From NCBI GenBank assembly GCA_965371245.1, contig CBDUXT010000018.1, forward strand, positions 7,086 through 71,085: a stretch of 64,000 bases of DNA, read 5' to 3'. The notes below the pieces were generated by a model. That model saw nothing but the letters and a program-made list of their open reading frames with translations. It did not search any database and was not told where the DNA came from. Below, one piece after another: positions 34,701 through 43,479 of this stretch. Each line of letters starts with the position of its first letter. The stretch's first letter is position 1. The DNA is from CBDUXT01 sp965371245 (GTDB lineage: Bacteria > Planctomycetota > Phycisphaerae > UBA1845). A program made the position numbers and the translations under genes.

Positions 34701-37700
34701 GCTCTACCAGGCTTCAGACATTAGTTGTTGCGCCGCCGTTAACGGGCAAGACGGGGTAGATCCGCCTATCGGCATTGGCATCGAGGGCGCCGGCTCCGCG
34801 CGCGGCGGCCCATTCTGTCGGACGGACGCCCTGTGGTGGACCCATGGGCTCTTGGCACCGGGCACCTACTTCATGCCCACTTTTGGAGACGATGAGAGCG
34901 AGAACCACGCTGCGATAATCGTCGGCGGGACCGGCTTGAATGATTACCAGTTGCACGTCACGGTCGCGCCGTGCCCCGTCGCGGCGTGTTGTGTCAACCT
35001 CTGCGATGGTGGGACGCGCACCGGTGAGCCATGTTCCCCGAACGGTATCCAGGACTGCCCCGGCGTGGGGGCGCGGTGCAGCAACGGCTCTTGCGTCGGT
35101 GGAACACTTGACGGTTTTGCCTGCTCCGAGGCCTGTCCCGGCGGCGGGCGCTGCATAGAGGACTCGGCCGGAACTCGCACCTGCGCGGGCGGGACGCTGG
35201 ACGGTTCGACCTGCCTGACGGCGAGCATCGATCTTTGCCCGGGTGGAACCTGTGGCGCGCGATCTTGTACTGAGACCAACGAGCCGATGTGCGGCGTCAT
35301 GGAGGGTGCATTCCTGGCAGGACCAAACTTCCCCAAGAACCGCTGCGTGGGCGGCGTCAGCGACGGCTCGGAGTGCGATGTCGATGACGACTGTCTAGAC
35401 GGCGCGTGCGTGGTCAATGATCCCATTGTCAGTTGCATAGGCTCGCCATGCGAGGAAGGATCCTGTTGTATTGGTGACGGAACATGTGTGGATAGGGATC
35501 CGAACGGCGTCCCGCTGACCAAGGCTGACTGCGACGTGCTTCCCAACGGAGTGTTTACGGGCGGCGCGCGATGTTTGGGCGCCCCAAGCCCGTGCCCACA
35601 ATGTCCGCTGTTCAGCGAGCCCGGAAAATGCATGTTGCACTCGGGCTTGGTACCCTCGATTTCTGGAAACAGACGCGTGTCGGTGAGCACTGCCGGTGGA
35701 ACGAACTTCGCTGACCAGTCCGACAGGTCGAACGGGTTCGAGGTTGCGCAGGCGAACGACTTCATCGCGCGGGGCTCGCTGCTCACTCAGTTCTGCTTCT
35801 TCGAGTGGCGCTTCGGGAACGTGCTGGATGGCTGTGCCTCAGGCTTTGCGGAGAGGTGGATCATCAAGTTCTACGAGGACGTTGACGGCGTTCCCGGCGC
35901 GCTGCTCCCGGACTCGCCCAGCACCTGTCCGACCAACAAACAGTGCGACGACGAGCAGGATTGGGTGACGTCGTCCACGCATAACCTGGTGTCGGCAGCC
36001 AGCGGCATGTTCGGCGACAACGGCTTCGATCTTTCCTGGGACTACACGCTCACGCTGGATCCGCCGATTCAGCTTGTCCCGGGTAACCGTTACTGGGTCG
36101 AGGTTTCCAACGACACGAGCCTTCCGAACTGCCAGACGTACATTTTTATGGCCCACTCCGATCAGGACAACGACTGGAAGATGGAGAAATACCAGCCGCG
36201 TGATGAGTACAGCGTGATGAGCAACAATTCAACGATCAAGGGCACCGACGGCAACGGATTGTCGATGTGCCTCGATTTCGCCGACTGGGACGGGCAGAGC
36301 ATCCGTCCGGACACGCCCACCGGATCGTGCTGTCGGTGCAATGGCGGAGTCTGCACGGACGACGTCGAGTGGCGCGACTGCATGTTCCCGACTTCGGTCG
36401 AGGAGGAGCGTAACATTGGAACGCTCGCGCTCGCCCCGTGCGCTCTGTCCCCTGACTGTCTCGATCTCGGAAGCGGGGGTAGTGGATGTCCGGGTGCTCC
36501 CAGCGGGGTCGAAGGTGAGGACTGCGTCTTCCCGCGGGTGGTCTCCGACGGTAACCACCTGTACAACACCGCTTGTTCGACGACGGACGGACGTCCGGAC
36601 TTCAACGCGGCCGGGGTGGGGTGCGATTCCGGGGGGACGACGGAGTTGTTCCTCAACGACCAGTGGTTCGAGTACCATGCGAGTTGCACGGGCAACGTGG
36701 GGTTCGACCTGTGTGAGAACTCCACCGGTAGCCGTACGACCACCTACGACACGATCATGGCGGTCTACACCAACGGCACGAGTCAGTGTCCCACGGAGTG
36801 CCCGCCGCCCATCGAGTTCCTCCTCGGCGGTGAGTGCGAGAATAATGTGTGCAACGCCGACAGCCACCTGGGCGTTCCGTCCGTCGGGGATGTCGCCGTG
36901 TTCGATCAGTGCTACATCATCCGCGTCGGTGGTGAGCCGGACAACGGCGACGGCGGGGAAACCATCGGCATCGCCGCGCTGGAAGTCTTCTGCGACGGGT
37001 TTACATGTCCCCCGTCGGAGCCCGCCGAAATCGAGCAGGTCGTCAACGCCGGGGGTGGCAAGGTCGATAGCGTCAAGAACCGCTATCTCTCGTTCAACGC
37101 GGGCGAGCCCGGGCGGGAGGAGGGCATTCGCATCAAGATCATCGACGCGCCGGCCCCGTTCGAACTCTGGGCCAATTCGATCCTTTGGGTCGGTGCGCCG
37201 CGTCAACTGAGCGAGTTGAGCGGCAAGGACGATGCCACGCCACCTACATTCACGACCGCGAACCTCGAATGCCTTGAGGCCGACGCAGCCTTTATCGACT
37301 GGAACGCGCAAGGCACGATCCACGTGTCCGGACCGGCCGTGATCCCCGGCGCGACCTATGAGATCCAGGTCGTTGATACCGACTGTAATACGAACGATGC
37401 CAATAGCTTCCCACCGGAACGGGCCGTGCAACTTCTGACCGGTCGGTGGGGAGACGCGGTTGGCCCGTTCAACACCGCCGAACAAACCTGGTCGGCACCG
37501 AACGGATCCGTGGACGTCGGCGGCGACGTGGTGGCCATTCTTGACAAGTTCAAGAACGCGCCGACCGCGCCGATCAAGTCGCGGTCGGACATTCAGCCGA
37601 ATCCCGTTGATTCCAAGATCACGATCGTGGACGTAACGCGGGCGCTCGACGCGTTCAGTGGTGCTCAGTTCCCGTTCCCTCCCGCGGACTCGGCATCGCC

Positions 37701-37782
37701 GTGTGCGAGTGGGACGCAAGGGCGTTCCGCTGCAAAGGCACGTAGGCCGAACCGAGATTACGTCGGGGGGCAGCCTCACTAA
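31765..37782 (+). CDS. giant Cys-rich repeat exported protein with dockerin-like C-terminus
   Basis: 2005 residues. The N-terminus is a signal peptide (CIVVLLATGLLVVGHSL), with GGAGG 9 bases before the ATG. The body has at least a dozen short Cys-rich modules of the form C-x-G-G-x-x-x-G-x-x-C...D-C...C, for example CVGGQQDGQLC, CAGGDNDGNPC, CSGGANDGTMC and CVGGVSDGSEC, separated by beta-sandwich-like domains (one around VSISVARAFTDTGSFAWRST-like text and one at RIKIIDAPAPFELWANSI). The last ~90 residues (VDVGGDVVAILDKFKNA, KITIVDVTRALDAFSG) form a dockerin-like calcium module. Even Cys spacing suggests disulfides outside the cell. A surface adhesin or scaffold role is inference. It is flanked on both sides by a ~140 bp direct repeat. 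Confidence 0.85.
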   Translation: MRETLQCCRQRCIVVLLATGLLVVGHSLQRADAQGKKPPRPSAVRAPNPELLDLAESASDVRRAVGGEWETMIDLGSGDYRAHTQREWILNGGGNVSAAFSGPTGVACQQDADCNDCNSCTLDRCDDSVCVGGRRNGQGCTEDEFCEGVCDGGVDSGQPCTTNFDCCGNGFEIPDGVCAFNPCVPLTTGGPDGTGGRQCVNALLPDGQFFTEGECNDGLECNGRETCDSATSTCVAGDPLVAFVPRCDAGANVGLACDPGGDPNDECPPAAGEQDPGACVPTPFTCQELEQLCDEGFNRCRVACITDEDCNDDGNSCTLDRCDPKSCVGGQQDGQLCRFNADCDNGDCSGGGTGGCVVDPNPCGSVAGCSEGSICVGGDTPGASCITASDCGDVGVSCPPLGVCAGGDNDGNPCTSNAACPLGVCTGNLSCRAGRCCTSENVCLQVNREVCTGLGGAWLFTNEPCQEIATGSLDDCPSVGSGIAPPGNTVVNNAGIVVGPGAAACGLGTTFERIGDDYKIGDGIGFVEVRIVRLNIDEITGTRLFLEFWDTTSDVARPIFIEDALTGGAGDGTNTFIFSPPLAIPKTGVFAISVARAFTDTGSFAWRSTGSSCFNPGFEDDGDTCVTDADCSAGGTCLAPVDVGDNDPNVMFVDGQMVTDFLGQCSGGANDGTMCDRRAGNLGCPGGTCVDVPDVLRFELVTTDIGEPLGGCCDAAVGSCAQTKPWICIDQGNVFRGVGIGCAVCFGGANNALACTTDADCPDGTCSEQLCLGDPQTACATDPDCGANGPCVAIAQCSAQACCDPDGSCVEVQGQGSSCPVGTNSLGFATGCSEFFVAGASPNACPQPEPFPGADNCRLVNVQEVPIPSNPNTPFTLTITGNNGDATFDDWFTGTCDGGARHGLSCDPEALDQAAECPDNPSLAADEGTCIRLCNSGSFDVFGGTQDPGWWDGIHISECANIRFDNCTSDPFPRGQWPQLYQASDISCCAAVNGQDGVDPPIGIGIEGAGSARGGPFCRTDALWWTHGLLAPGTYFMPTFGDDESENHAAIIVGGTGLNDYQLHVTVAPCPVAACCVNLCDGGTRTGEPCSPNGIQDCPGVGARCSNGSCVGGTLDGFACSEACPGGGRCIEDSAGTRTCAGGTLDGSTCLTASIDLCPGGTCGARSCTETNEPMCGVMEGAFLAGPNFPKNRCVGGVSDGSECDVDDDCLDGACVVNDPIVSCIGSPCEEGSCCIGDGTCVDRDPNGVPLTKADCDVLPNGVFTGGARCLGAPSPCPQCPLFSEPGKCMLHSGLVPSISGNRRVSVSTAGGTNFADQSDRSNGFEVAQANDFIARGSLLTQFCFFEWRFGNVLDGCASGFAERWIIKFYEDVDGVPGALLPDSPSTCPTNKQCDDEQDWVTSSTHNLVSAASGMFGDNGFDLSWDYTLTLDPPIQLVPGNRYWVEVSNDTSLPNCQTYIFMAHSDQDNDWKMEKYQPRDEYSVMSNNSTIKGTDGNGLSMCLDFADWDGQSIRPDTPTGSCCRCNGGVCTDDVEWRDCMFPTSVEEERNIGTLALAPCALSPDCLDLGSGGSGCPGAPSGVEGEDCVFPRVVSDGNHLYNTACSTTDGRPDFNAAGVGCDSGGTTELFLNDQWFEYHASCTGNVGFDLCENSTGSRTTTYDTIMAVYTNGTSQCPTECPPPIEFLLGGECENNVCNADSHLGVPSVGDVAVFDQCYIIRVGGEPDNGDGGETIGIAALEVFCDGFTCPPSEPAEIEQVVNAGGGKVDSVKNRYLSFNAGEPGREEGIRIKIIDAPAPFELWANSILWVGAPRQLSELSGKDDATPPTFTTANLECLEADAAFIDWNAQGTIHVSGPAVIPGATYEIQVVDTDCNTNDANSFPPERAVQLLTGRWGDAVGPFNTAEQTWSAPNGSVDVGGDVVAILDKFKNAPTAPIKSRSDIQPNPVDSKITIVDVTRALDAFSGAQFPFPPADSASPCASGTQGRSAAKARRPNRDYVGGQPH

Positions 37783-37882
37783 CCGGCAGGTGGTTGATAC
37801 GCCAAAGCGTCAGCCTTGAGGCGACGATCGCCGGTGGTCCGTTCGCGCAGTCGGTGCGTGCCAGCTTGATGGCGTTTGTACT

Positions 37883-38035
37883 GTCGCAGTGATGGGTCAA
37901 GCTGGCATCTCACTGCGCCCGCGCGCGGATGTCCCGGTACAAGCTATCGTAATGCAGTCGGCATGATCCGGTCCGAGCGTGGGATTCCGGGTGGGTGCGC
38001 CGGAACGGGAACGTAGTTGGTCAAGTTCCCAAGAG
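37883..38035. repeat. ~140 bp direct repeat, right copy (with 31594)
   Basis: About 100 bases after the giant gene. Roughly three of four positions match the left copy by eye, including the 19 base identity ATCGTAATGCAGTCGGCAT. Confidence 0.8.
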
Positions 38036-38384
38036 TCCGTCCCGCTTCAAGGGCAGGTTCTCTCCCGGCGCCATCTCGTTCGGGCTGACGTGCGGCTGCC
38101 GCGAAGCCCGTTTGCGTGTCAGGTCGAGCCTGGCTGGTTTCGTCGTGGTTTGCAACCGGCACGAAAGGCTTTGCGCTCGGGTTGTTGGGTATCGATATTG
38201 GCGCGGGACGCCGGGGGCCGGCCTACGGCGCTAAGGCCGACGCATGATCTGGCGTTGGGGGGGAAAAAAGCAGTTCCGCAGCTAGTGCTCTGTCGCACGT
38301 CAATCGATGGTTGGGTGCCATGGGCAAGTGTCCGCTAGCCCGTGACCTCGGGTGTTACAACACGGGCAAACGAGTTCCTGAGTA
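38036..38384. other. gene-free spacer
   Basis: Nothing protein-like. It includes GGTTGGGTGCCATGGGCAAG (near 38310) and ACACGGGCAAACGAG, motifs shared with the repeat mosaics at 8.5 and 62.5 kb. Confidence 0.45.
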
Positions 38385-39279
38385 TCAATGTACCTCAGCC
38401 GCTTTGAGTTCGGGGTACGTCATTGCCTGGACCTTCGTACAGGTGTCGAGGAGCATGGAGAAAAGGTCACTTTCCTGGCAACGTCGGTTGAGTCGGTAGG
38501 CAAACTCTCCGAGGTAGCGGACGGCGTGCTTTCCAGCGATGGCATGGTGCCGACCCAAGATGAACCGTTTGAGATTCGAGACGAGGGTATGCACCCAGGG
38601 AAAGGCCGTCACCGCCTTGGTGCCGTGGGAGCCGACGACCACGGCCTCATGCGCGTAACCCAACGTGCCCAAGCCCTGGTAGATGCTCAGTCCGTCGGTT
38701 GGGACGCTGCAACAAGAATCCAGACGCGCCCGTACAAACGCCTCCGCGCGTCGCTTGTTCAAACGCCGCGCGGCTAGCAGGGTCGCGCACCCCAGCCCCC
38801 CGGCCCTGGTCACCTCGACCGCCACGAAGAACGGCGTTTTTCCCTTCGCCCCTCGCCCACGCCGGCCGGATTGGCATTCGCCGAGGTACGCGTCGTCCAG
38901 CTCCACGAGGCCGTGCAACACGCGAGCCAACTCGCCTGTTGCCATCGCGCGGCGAATCTTTTGCAGCAATGACCCACGCCGTGGGGTAACTAACGCCAAG
39001 TTCCTTCCCGAGCATCATGGCCGAGATGCCCTTCTTGTCCTGCCCTATGCGATACAGCGCCCAGAACCACTTCCTCAGCGGCACACGGGTCTTGTGGAAG
39101 ATCGTACCCGACGCCAGCGACGTCTGGCATCGACAGGCCGTGCATTGGTGAAGCCGACGCGTGGCCACATAACAACTGCTCGCGTGACCGCAGGCGGGAC
39201 AGACGAAACCGTCTGGCCACCGCTGCCGCCCCATCTTACATTCCGGCGACTCATCATGGATACCCGGCTCCCAGCGCAT
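38385..39279 (-). pseudogene. IS1595-like (ISXO2-type) transposase, frameshifted
   Basis: The N-terminal frame (39279 down to ~38972) has the zinc-ribbon CPACGHASSCYVATRRLHQC and the helix MMLGKELGVSYPTAWV. The catalytic frame resumes one base off at about 38968 with LLQKIRRAMATGELARVLHG, ELDDAYLGE, GRGAKGKTPFFVAVE and a C-terminal HHAIAGKHAVRYLGEFAYRL. Removing one base in the TGGGTCATTGCTG stretch would join them as ...TAWVLLQKIRR. The DDE-type Asp and downstream Asn/Glu/His region look otherwise intact. The N-terminus lacks the usual ~15 residues before RWPDGFVCP and runs into the cytidylyltransferase remnant. Confidence 0.85.
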
Positions 39280-39535
39280 GCCGGGCGGCGGCGTCCACGG
39301 TGGCGAGCTCGGCCGGTCGATCGATCACCTGGATGCCCGCCTCTCGCGCGAACGCCTTGGCCGGTTCCGAATCGGTGGTCAAAACCACGGACGAGAGACG
39401 GCGGCTGGCGATCGCATGCTCGAAGGTGTAGGCGATGACGGGTTTGCCGGCAAGTACGCGAAGGCACTTGTCGGGAAAACCCTTGCTTCCTGCGCGCGCC
39501 AAGATAACCCCGAGGCATGTCATGGTCTTCGTCAT
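39254..39535 (-). pseudogene. 5' fragment of an acylneuraminate/sugar-acid cytidylyltransferase
   Basis: About 93 codons beginning MTKTMTCLGVILARAGSKGF, with the nucleotide-binding ARAGSKGFPDKCLRVLAGKP and VVLTTDSEPAKAF, typical of NeuA/PseF/KdsB-like enzymes that make CMP-sugars for surface glycans. The family needs about 220-240 residues; here the frame ends at TVDAAARHALGAGYP where IS1595-related DNA begins. The missing 3' part is not on the other side of the transposase, so DNA was also lost. Confidence 0.82.
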
Positions 39536-39645
39536 TATCGGCCGGACCCGGAGGGGTGCTTGACCGGGCGGGACGTGCGCGGGCCATGGTGGGAAAGACA
39601 AGCGGAAACAGGGAGTTCAACGGGGCCGGCGGAGGGGCTCAGCGA

Positions 39646-41313
39646 TCAATCGCCCAGGGTGTCTGCAAGCGAGGGGGCGAGCACCTCGCGCAGCCGCTGA
39701 AGGGCACGGAACTCGATCTGGCGGATGCGCTCCTTGGTGAGACCGAACCGCTGGCCAAGCTGCTCAAGCGTGACCTTGCCTTGGTTTTCGCCCAGACCGA
39801 AATGGCCGTTGACGATCTCCCGCTCGCGCTCTGTCAGCTCCGTCATGCCGGCTTGGATCAATTCCTTGATCCGCACGCGGTCGCTCTCGCTGGTCGCAAC
39901 ATCGCTGGTATCGGGCGCGGCGTGAAGAAGTTCGTTCTGGCCGGTGACGTATCGGGCGCCGTGGTAATGTTGCTCGGGGATGGTTCGGGCGTAGTTCTTG
40001 GCGATGGCCCAGGTGGCATACGTGCTGAACTTCGTGCCCCGTTCAAAATCGAACCGCTCCATCGCTCGCATGAGCGACACGTTTCCGTCACTCACCACTT
40101 CGAAAAGGTTTTGCGACCAGCCGACGTGTTTCTTGGCGATGCTGACGACCAGTCGCAGGTTCGCCTGGATGATTCGCTGCTTGACTGTGTTACACCGAAG
40201 GATCAGCGCTTCGATGTCCGCGAACTCGGATTCGCCGATCTCCTCCGGGTCGAGGCCCTTGAGGCCACGGGCGACCTTGAACTTGAGATAGTTGTAGCGG
40301 CGAAAGAGGTCTCGCTCCAGATCCGGGGTCAGAAGCGGCGTGGCATAAAGAGATTGCAAATAGGGCGGCAGATCACGGGGAACCGCCGGCAACCGGGCGT
40401 CCGATCCGGCCGGCTCGGGTGCGTCGAGAATGATCGCGTCCGCGCCGGGGGCATCGAAGAGTTCGCTGTGAACGCCCTCCCACTTCCGATTCCGCCATTC
40501 GTCCACACGAACCACGCGGAGGACGCGGCGGATTTCAGCCTGATCGCAGTCGAACGCCCGCGCCACCTCCGCCACCGAGTCGCCGGCCGCGTGGCAACGC
40601 GCCACGGCAACATATCGCTCGGGCAGTCTCGTACCGTCGTCTCCGACAAACAGGGCGGCCGTCGGGTTCGCCCCGTCGAACCGCCGGAGTGTGTAGCGGA
40701 TCGTCTCAACCGCGCGACCCGTCTCCTCGGCGATTACGCGGGCGGCCGCGTGCAGTTTCAAGGGCCGAAGTGACACCAGCTCTCGAGCCCGATTGATAAT
40801 CCGATCGCGCTCGGACCCGGTGAGTTGCTTGAACGAGGCCCCGCGCGACACGACATCCTGATTCTTCGCGATGAATCGATCCACCGTGCTCTTCAGGAAA
40901 GCCAGGCGTATGACCCCGTCCGGATAGACAACGCGCAGCCCCATCAACCCACGGCTTCGCCATCGGCGGATCGTCTTGGTACTGACTTCGAGCTGCTCGG
41001 CCACCTCTTGGTGCGTCTTGCACGACTCCTTCAACGCCCCGACGGGGAGGCTCGCCTTCCGGCTGAGTCCCTCGCCCAGGGTCACCAGGTCGCTGATCAG
41101 TGCGCTTCCGGGGATGGAATGACCCGTTGACGGGCCGCGCTTGTGGTACCCGGTGATGTGATAGCAGACCAGCTCAAACGGATAGCTGCGGCTGCCTTCC
41201 ACCATCCCCAACAGTGTCTCAATGCCGCGGATTTGCTTGAGCCGGAGACGGTGCGGCGCCAACGCCAGTTGGAGCGCGAGTTCCGCCATCTCATTGTTGA
41301 AGAACTTGCTCAT
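39646..41313 (-). CDS. sigma-70 family RNA polymerase sigma factor with N-terminal HTH extension
   Basis: 555 residues. The C-terminal half is a sigma factor: region 1.2-like DLPPYLQSLYATPLLTPDLE (~315-334), region 2 NLRLVVSIAKKHV and FDFERGTKFSTYATWAIAKN (385-440), and region 4.2 VTLEQLGQRFGLTKERIRQI (514-533). Region 3 is reduced to a linker. The N-terminal 310 residues are not RpoD-like: three HTH-like segments can be seen at ~98-124 (HQEVAEQLEVSTKTIRRWRS), ~188-211 (AARVIAEETGRAVETIRYTL) and ~246-268 (VAEVARAFDCDQAEIRRVLR). ATG 41313 is preferred although its ribosome site is weak; the frame is open to 41610. It may be one of the lineage's alternative sigma factors. Confidence 0.88.
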   Translation of the reverse strand: MSKFFNNEMAELALQLALAPHRLRLKQIRGIETLLGMVEGSRSYPFELVCYHITGYHKRGPSTGHSIPGSALISDLVTLGEGLSRKASLPVGALKESCKTHQEVAEQLEVSTKTIRRWRSRGLMGLRVVYPDGVIRLAFLKSTVDRFIAKNQDVVSRGASFKQLTGSERDRIINRARELVSLRPLKLHAAARVIAEETGRAVETIRYTLRRFDGANPTAALFVGDDGTRLPERYVAVARCHAAGDSVAEVARAFDCDQAEIRRVLRVVRVDEWRNRKWEGVHSELFDAPGADAIILDAPEPAGSDARLPAVPRDLPPYLQSLYATPLLTPDLERDLFRRYNYLKFKVARGLKGLDPEEIGESEFADIEALILRCNTVKQRIIQANLRLVVSIAKKHVGWSQNLFEVVSDGNVSLMRAMERFDFERGTKFSTYATWAIAKNYARTIPEQHYHGARYVTGQNELLHAAPDTSDVATSESDRVRIKELIQAGMTELTEREREIVNGHFGLGENQGKVTLEQLGQRFGLTKERIRQIEFRALQRLREVLAPSLADTLGD

Positions 41314-41628
41314 TGGCCGGTGCAAGAGTCCTGTCTGGTAGATCACCCTTGGGTGGCAAGAAACCTTCGGGCGGTCGTCCGGGTTGCGGGGTAGGTCGGA
41401 CGCCGTTGGGGCCGGCTCAGGCCTGGGTCGCCCTTCGCGACCGCAAGGGGCCTTCCGGTTCGAGGAATGCGGCACGCTGTTTGACGAACCGCAGACTATT
41501 ATCGCCCGCCCAATGGGCATAGTCAATTGCGACCGGAAGAATCTCTCGCTCCGACGAACCCAACACAGCCGGGTCCCGACAGACTCAAGCCGCACTGGAG
41601 CAAGACTCAAAGCGCGTTGGCGGGAGAG

Positions 41629-43479
41629 CTATCGATTCTCGAGCCGCGCCAACCGTGCCATGAAGGGCTCGGCCGGAGCGTCACCCTCGCGACCCTTCAC
41701 CGCGGAGCGGTAGGCCTCGATCGCCTCTGACACGTACTTGTCGTGACCAAACAGGGCCAACAGATACGTCGTCGCCGCGGCCTGTGCGGAGATCGTCCAA
41801 TGCTGGTCGGCGTTGCGATGTGCGCCCTGGAGAATCGCCATCGCTTGGACGACTTCCTCAACACCGGCCGCCTGGGCTTCCCGCGCCTTGGTTCTTTCCA
41901 CGGCCGGGTCCACTTCGCCAAGCGCGAGCGTATCCGTTACCGACGCCAGTGCAGCAGCGTTGGACGAGTAGGCACGAAAACGGTCTAGATAAATCCAGGA
42001 CTTGGCGAGCCGGGCGTCGGCCTCCTGCGCGGCGGCGTAGGCGCCCATCCACCCATCACCCACGCGCATCGCGAAGGCGGATCGGTCGCGCGCCTCCGGC
42101 GACAGGCTCTGGGTTTTGCCTCTGGCTCCGTTGACCCACGCTCCGCTTTGGCTGCCGGCCAGTTTCGCCAGACGACCCGCCTGATCGAGCAAGTCGATCG
42201 CAACGTCCTCAGCAGCAAACGCCTCCGAGTCTACCCGGTTCAGCTCGTCATACGCATCCGCCGCTTGCGAGCCAATGGCGGTTAGCCGACGGGACGCCAG
42301 CCGCTGGACCACCTCCGACTGGCTTCGCGTATCGGTCAGCCGCTGAATGGCGCCGGTAAGTTCCTCGACCGCCGGGCGCCGCTGATCGATGGCCCCAACC
42401 AGGACGGCTCGTTGCGCGACGTAGTGCTGAAGCCCGAGCACCACCGAGGGTTCCCCGCCGGTGTTCCTGTCGAGGTATCGACCCAAGAGATAATCGCCGG
42501 TGTAGTCGATCTGCGCATGGGGATAGGCGCCGAACTCCAGCGCGTGGGCGGTGCGGGTTGCCTCGCGGAAAATGCCGCTTTGTTCCTCGACCGCCTTTTT
42601 GAACGACTCCATCGCCGCAGGGTCGCCAAAGCCGAAGCCTTCGCTACGCAGGCGATCCAGTTCCCGGCGCGCGGCATCGCCGCGCTGCTTCGCGTCGGCA
42701 TGCTGCGCGGTCAGCCCGCTGATCCTCTCATCGAGTGCCGCAATCGCGTCATTGTCCGCGGTGTCTGACGCACGCAACTCGACCCGCTTGGATTCGAGTT
42801 GGGCGACCTCTCCATCGATCCCGCTGTCCAGGACCAGCGACCGACCCACCGACGCCACCTTCGCATCGGCGGCCAGGTGGAACAGTAACCAGCGAGAGTG
42901 CATCGCCTCGCGGCGCAAGAACTGAGCCTCGGACAATTTGGCGATTCCCTGGTGATAGAGAATCACCGCCTGGAGCCGGTTGGCCTCGGCGTATGAGCGA
43001 GAGGAAGCATCCCCGCGCGTCAGGCTGAGCGCTCGCCGGGCAGCCGCAAGCGCGTCGCCCAAGAGCTGGGCGTTGCTTGTCGCTTGCCGCTCCTGCTCGC
43101 GGAGCCCGGAAGCCACATCGCCCGAGAGGTTGCCGTAGTTCGCATTGGCCGGCCGAGGAGAGTCCCGTCGCCAGTCCTGCGGCTGATACGCGGCCCATAG
43201 TTCGCCATGAATCTGCTGATACTCGTCGGCCAGGTCGTCCGCGATGTCGTCCACGTCCACATCGACAACGGCGTCAATGAGCCGCTCGACAAGCACCGAC
43301 TCGTAGGCCTGCCCGGCATCGTAGGCGTGCAAGAGGCGGCGAGCCCGTTCGAGTTGGACCGCGGCGTCGGCCTCAACCGCGCGAACGGGCGACTGAAGGG
43401 ACGGCAGCGCCATCCACCCTCCGACACAAGCGCCCAGTCCGCCGACCAGCGCGGCACCCGTCATCATGTTCTTGTTCAC
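41629..43479 (-). CDS. exported alpha-helical hypothetical protein
   Basis: 616 residues. The N-terminal MNKNMMTGAALVGGLGACVGGWMAL is a signal anchor or lipoprotein-like segment. The rest is almost entirely helical and rich in Ala, Arg, Glu and Gln, with coiled-coil stretches such as AQLESKRVELRASDTADNDA and ISGLTAQHADAKQRGDAARR. The C-terminal ~230 residues resemble a tetratricopeptide-like helical array. The last ~20 residues (GREGDAPAEPFMARLARLEN) look like translated dispersed repeat DNA rather than native sequence. No family recognised; it follows 19 bases from the sigma factor's far upstream region and reads toward it. Confidence 0.7.
   Translation of the reverse strand: MNKNMMTGAALVGGLGACVGGWMALPSLQSPVRAVEADAAVQLERARRLLHAYDAGQAYESVLVERLIDAVVDVDVDDIADDLADEYQQIHGELWAAYQPQDWRRDSPRPANANYGNLSGDVASGLREQERQATSNAQLLGDALAAARRALSLTRGDASSRSYAEANRLQAVILYHQGIAKLSEAQFLRREAMHSRWLLFHLAADAKVASVGRSLVLDSGIDGEVAQLESKRVELRASDTADNDAIAALDERISGLTAQHADAKQRGDAARRELDRLRSEGFGFGDPAAMESFKKAVEEQSGIFREATRTAHALEFGAYPHAQIDYTGDYLLGRYLDRNTGGEPSVVLGLQHYVAQRAVLVGAIDQRRPAVEELTGAIQRLTDTRSQSEVVQRLASRRLTAIGSQAADAYDELNRVDSEAFAAEDVAIDLLDQAGRLAKLAGSQSGAWVNGARGKTQSLSPEARDRSAFAMRVGDGWMGAYAAAQEADARLAKSWIYLDRFRAYSSNAAALASVTDTLALGEVDPAVERTKAREAQAAGVEEVVQAMAILQGAHRNADQHWTISAQAAATTYLLALFGHDKYVSEAIEAYRSAVKGREGDAPAEPFMARLARLENR

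Noticed and set aside
32100..35600. Regularly spaced short repeats that might be mistaken for a CRISPR array
   Set aside because: They are in-frame coding repeats of Cys modules with variable spacing and degenerate DNA sequence.
36229..37779. 516-codon minus-strand frame under the giant Cys-rich gene
   Set aside because: Antisense to the C-terminal dockerin and beta domains; Arg/Val/Asp-rich composition, no ribosome site or domain.
39517..40773. 418-codon + strand frame antisense to the sigma factor
   Set aside because: The sigma factor regions 2 and 4 on the other strand are unmistakable.
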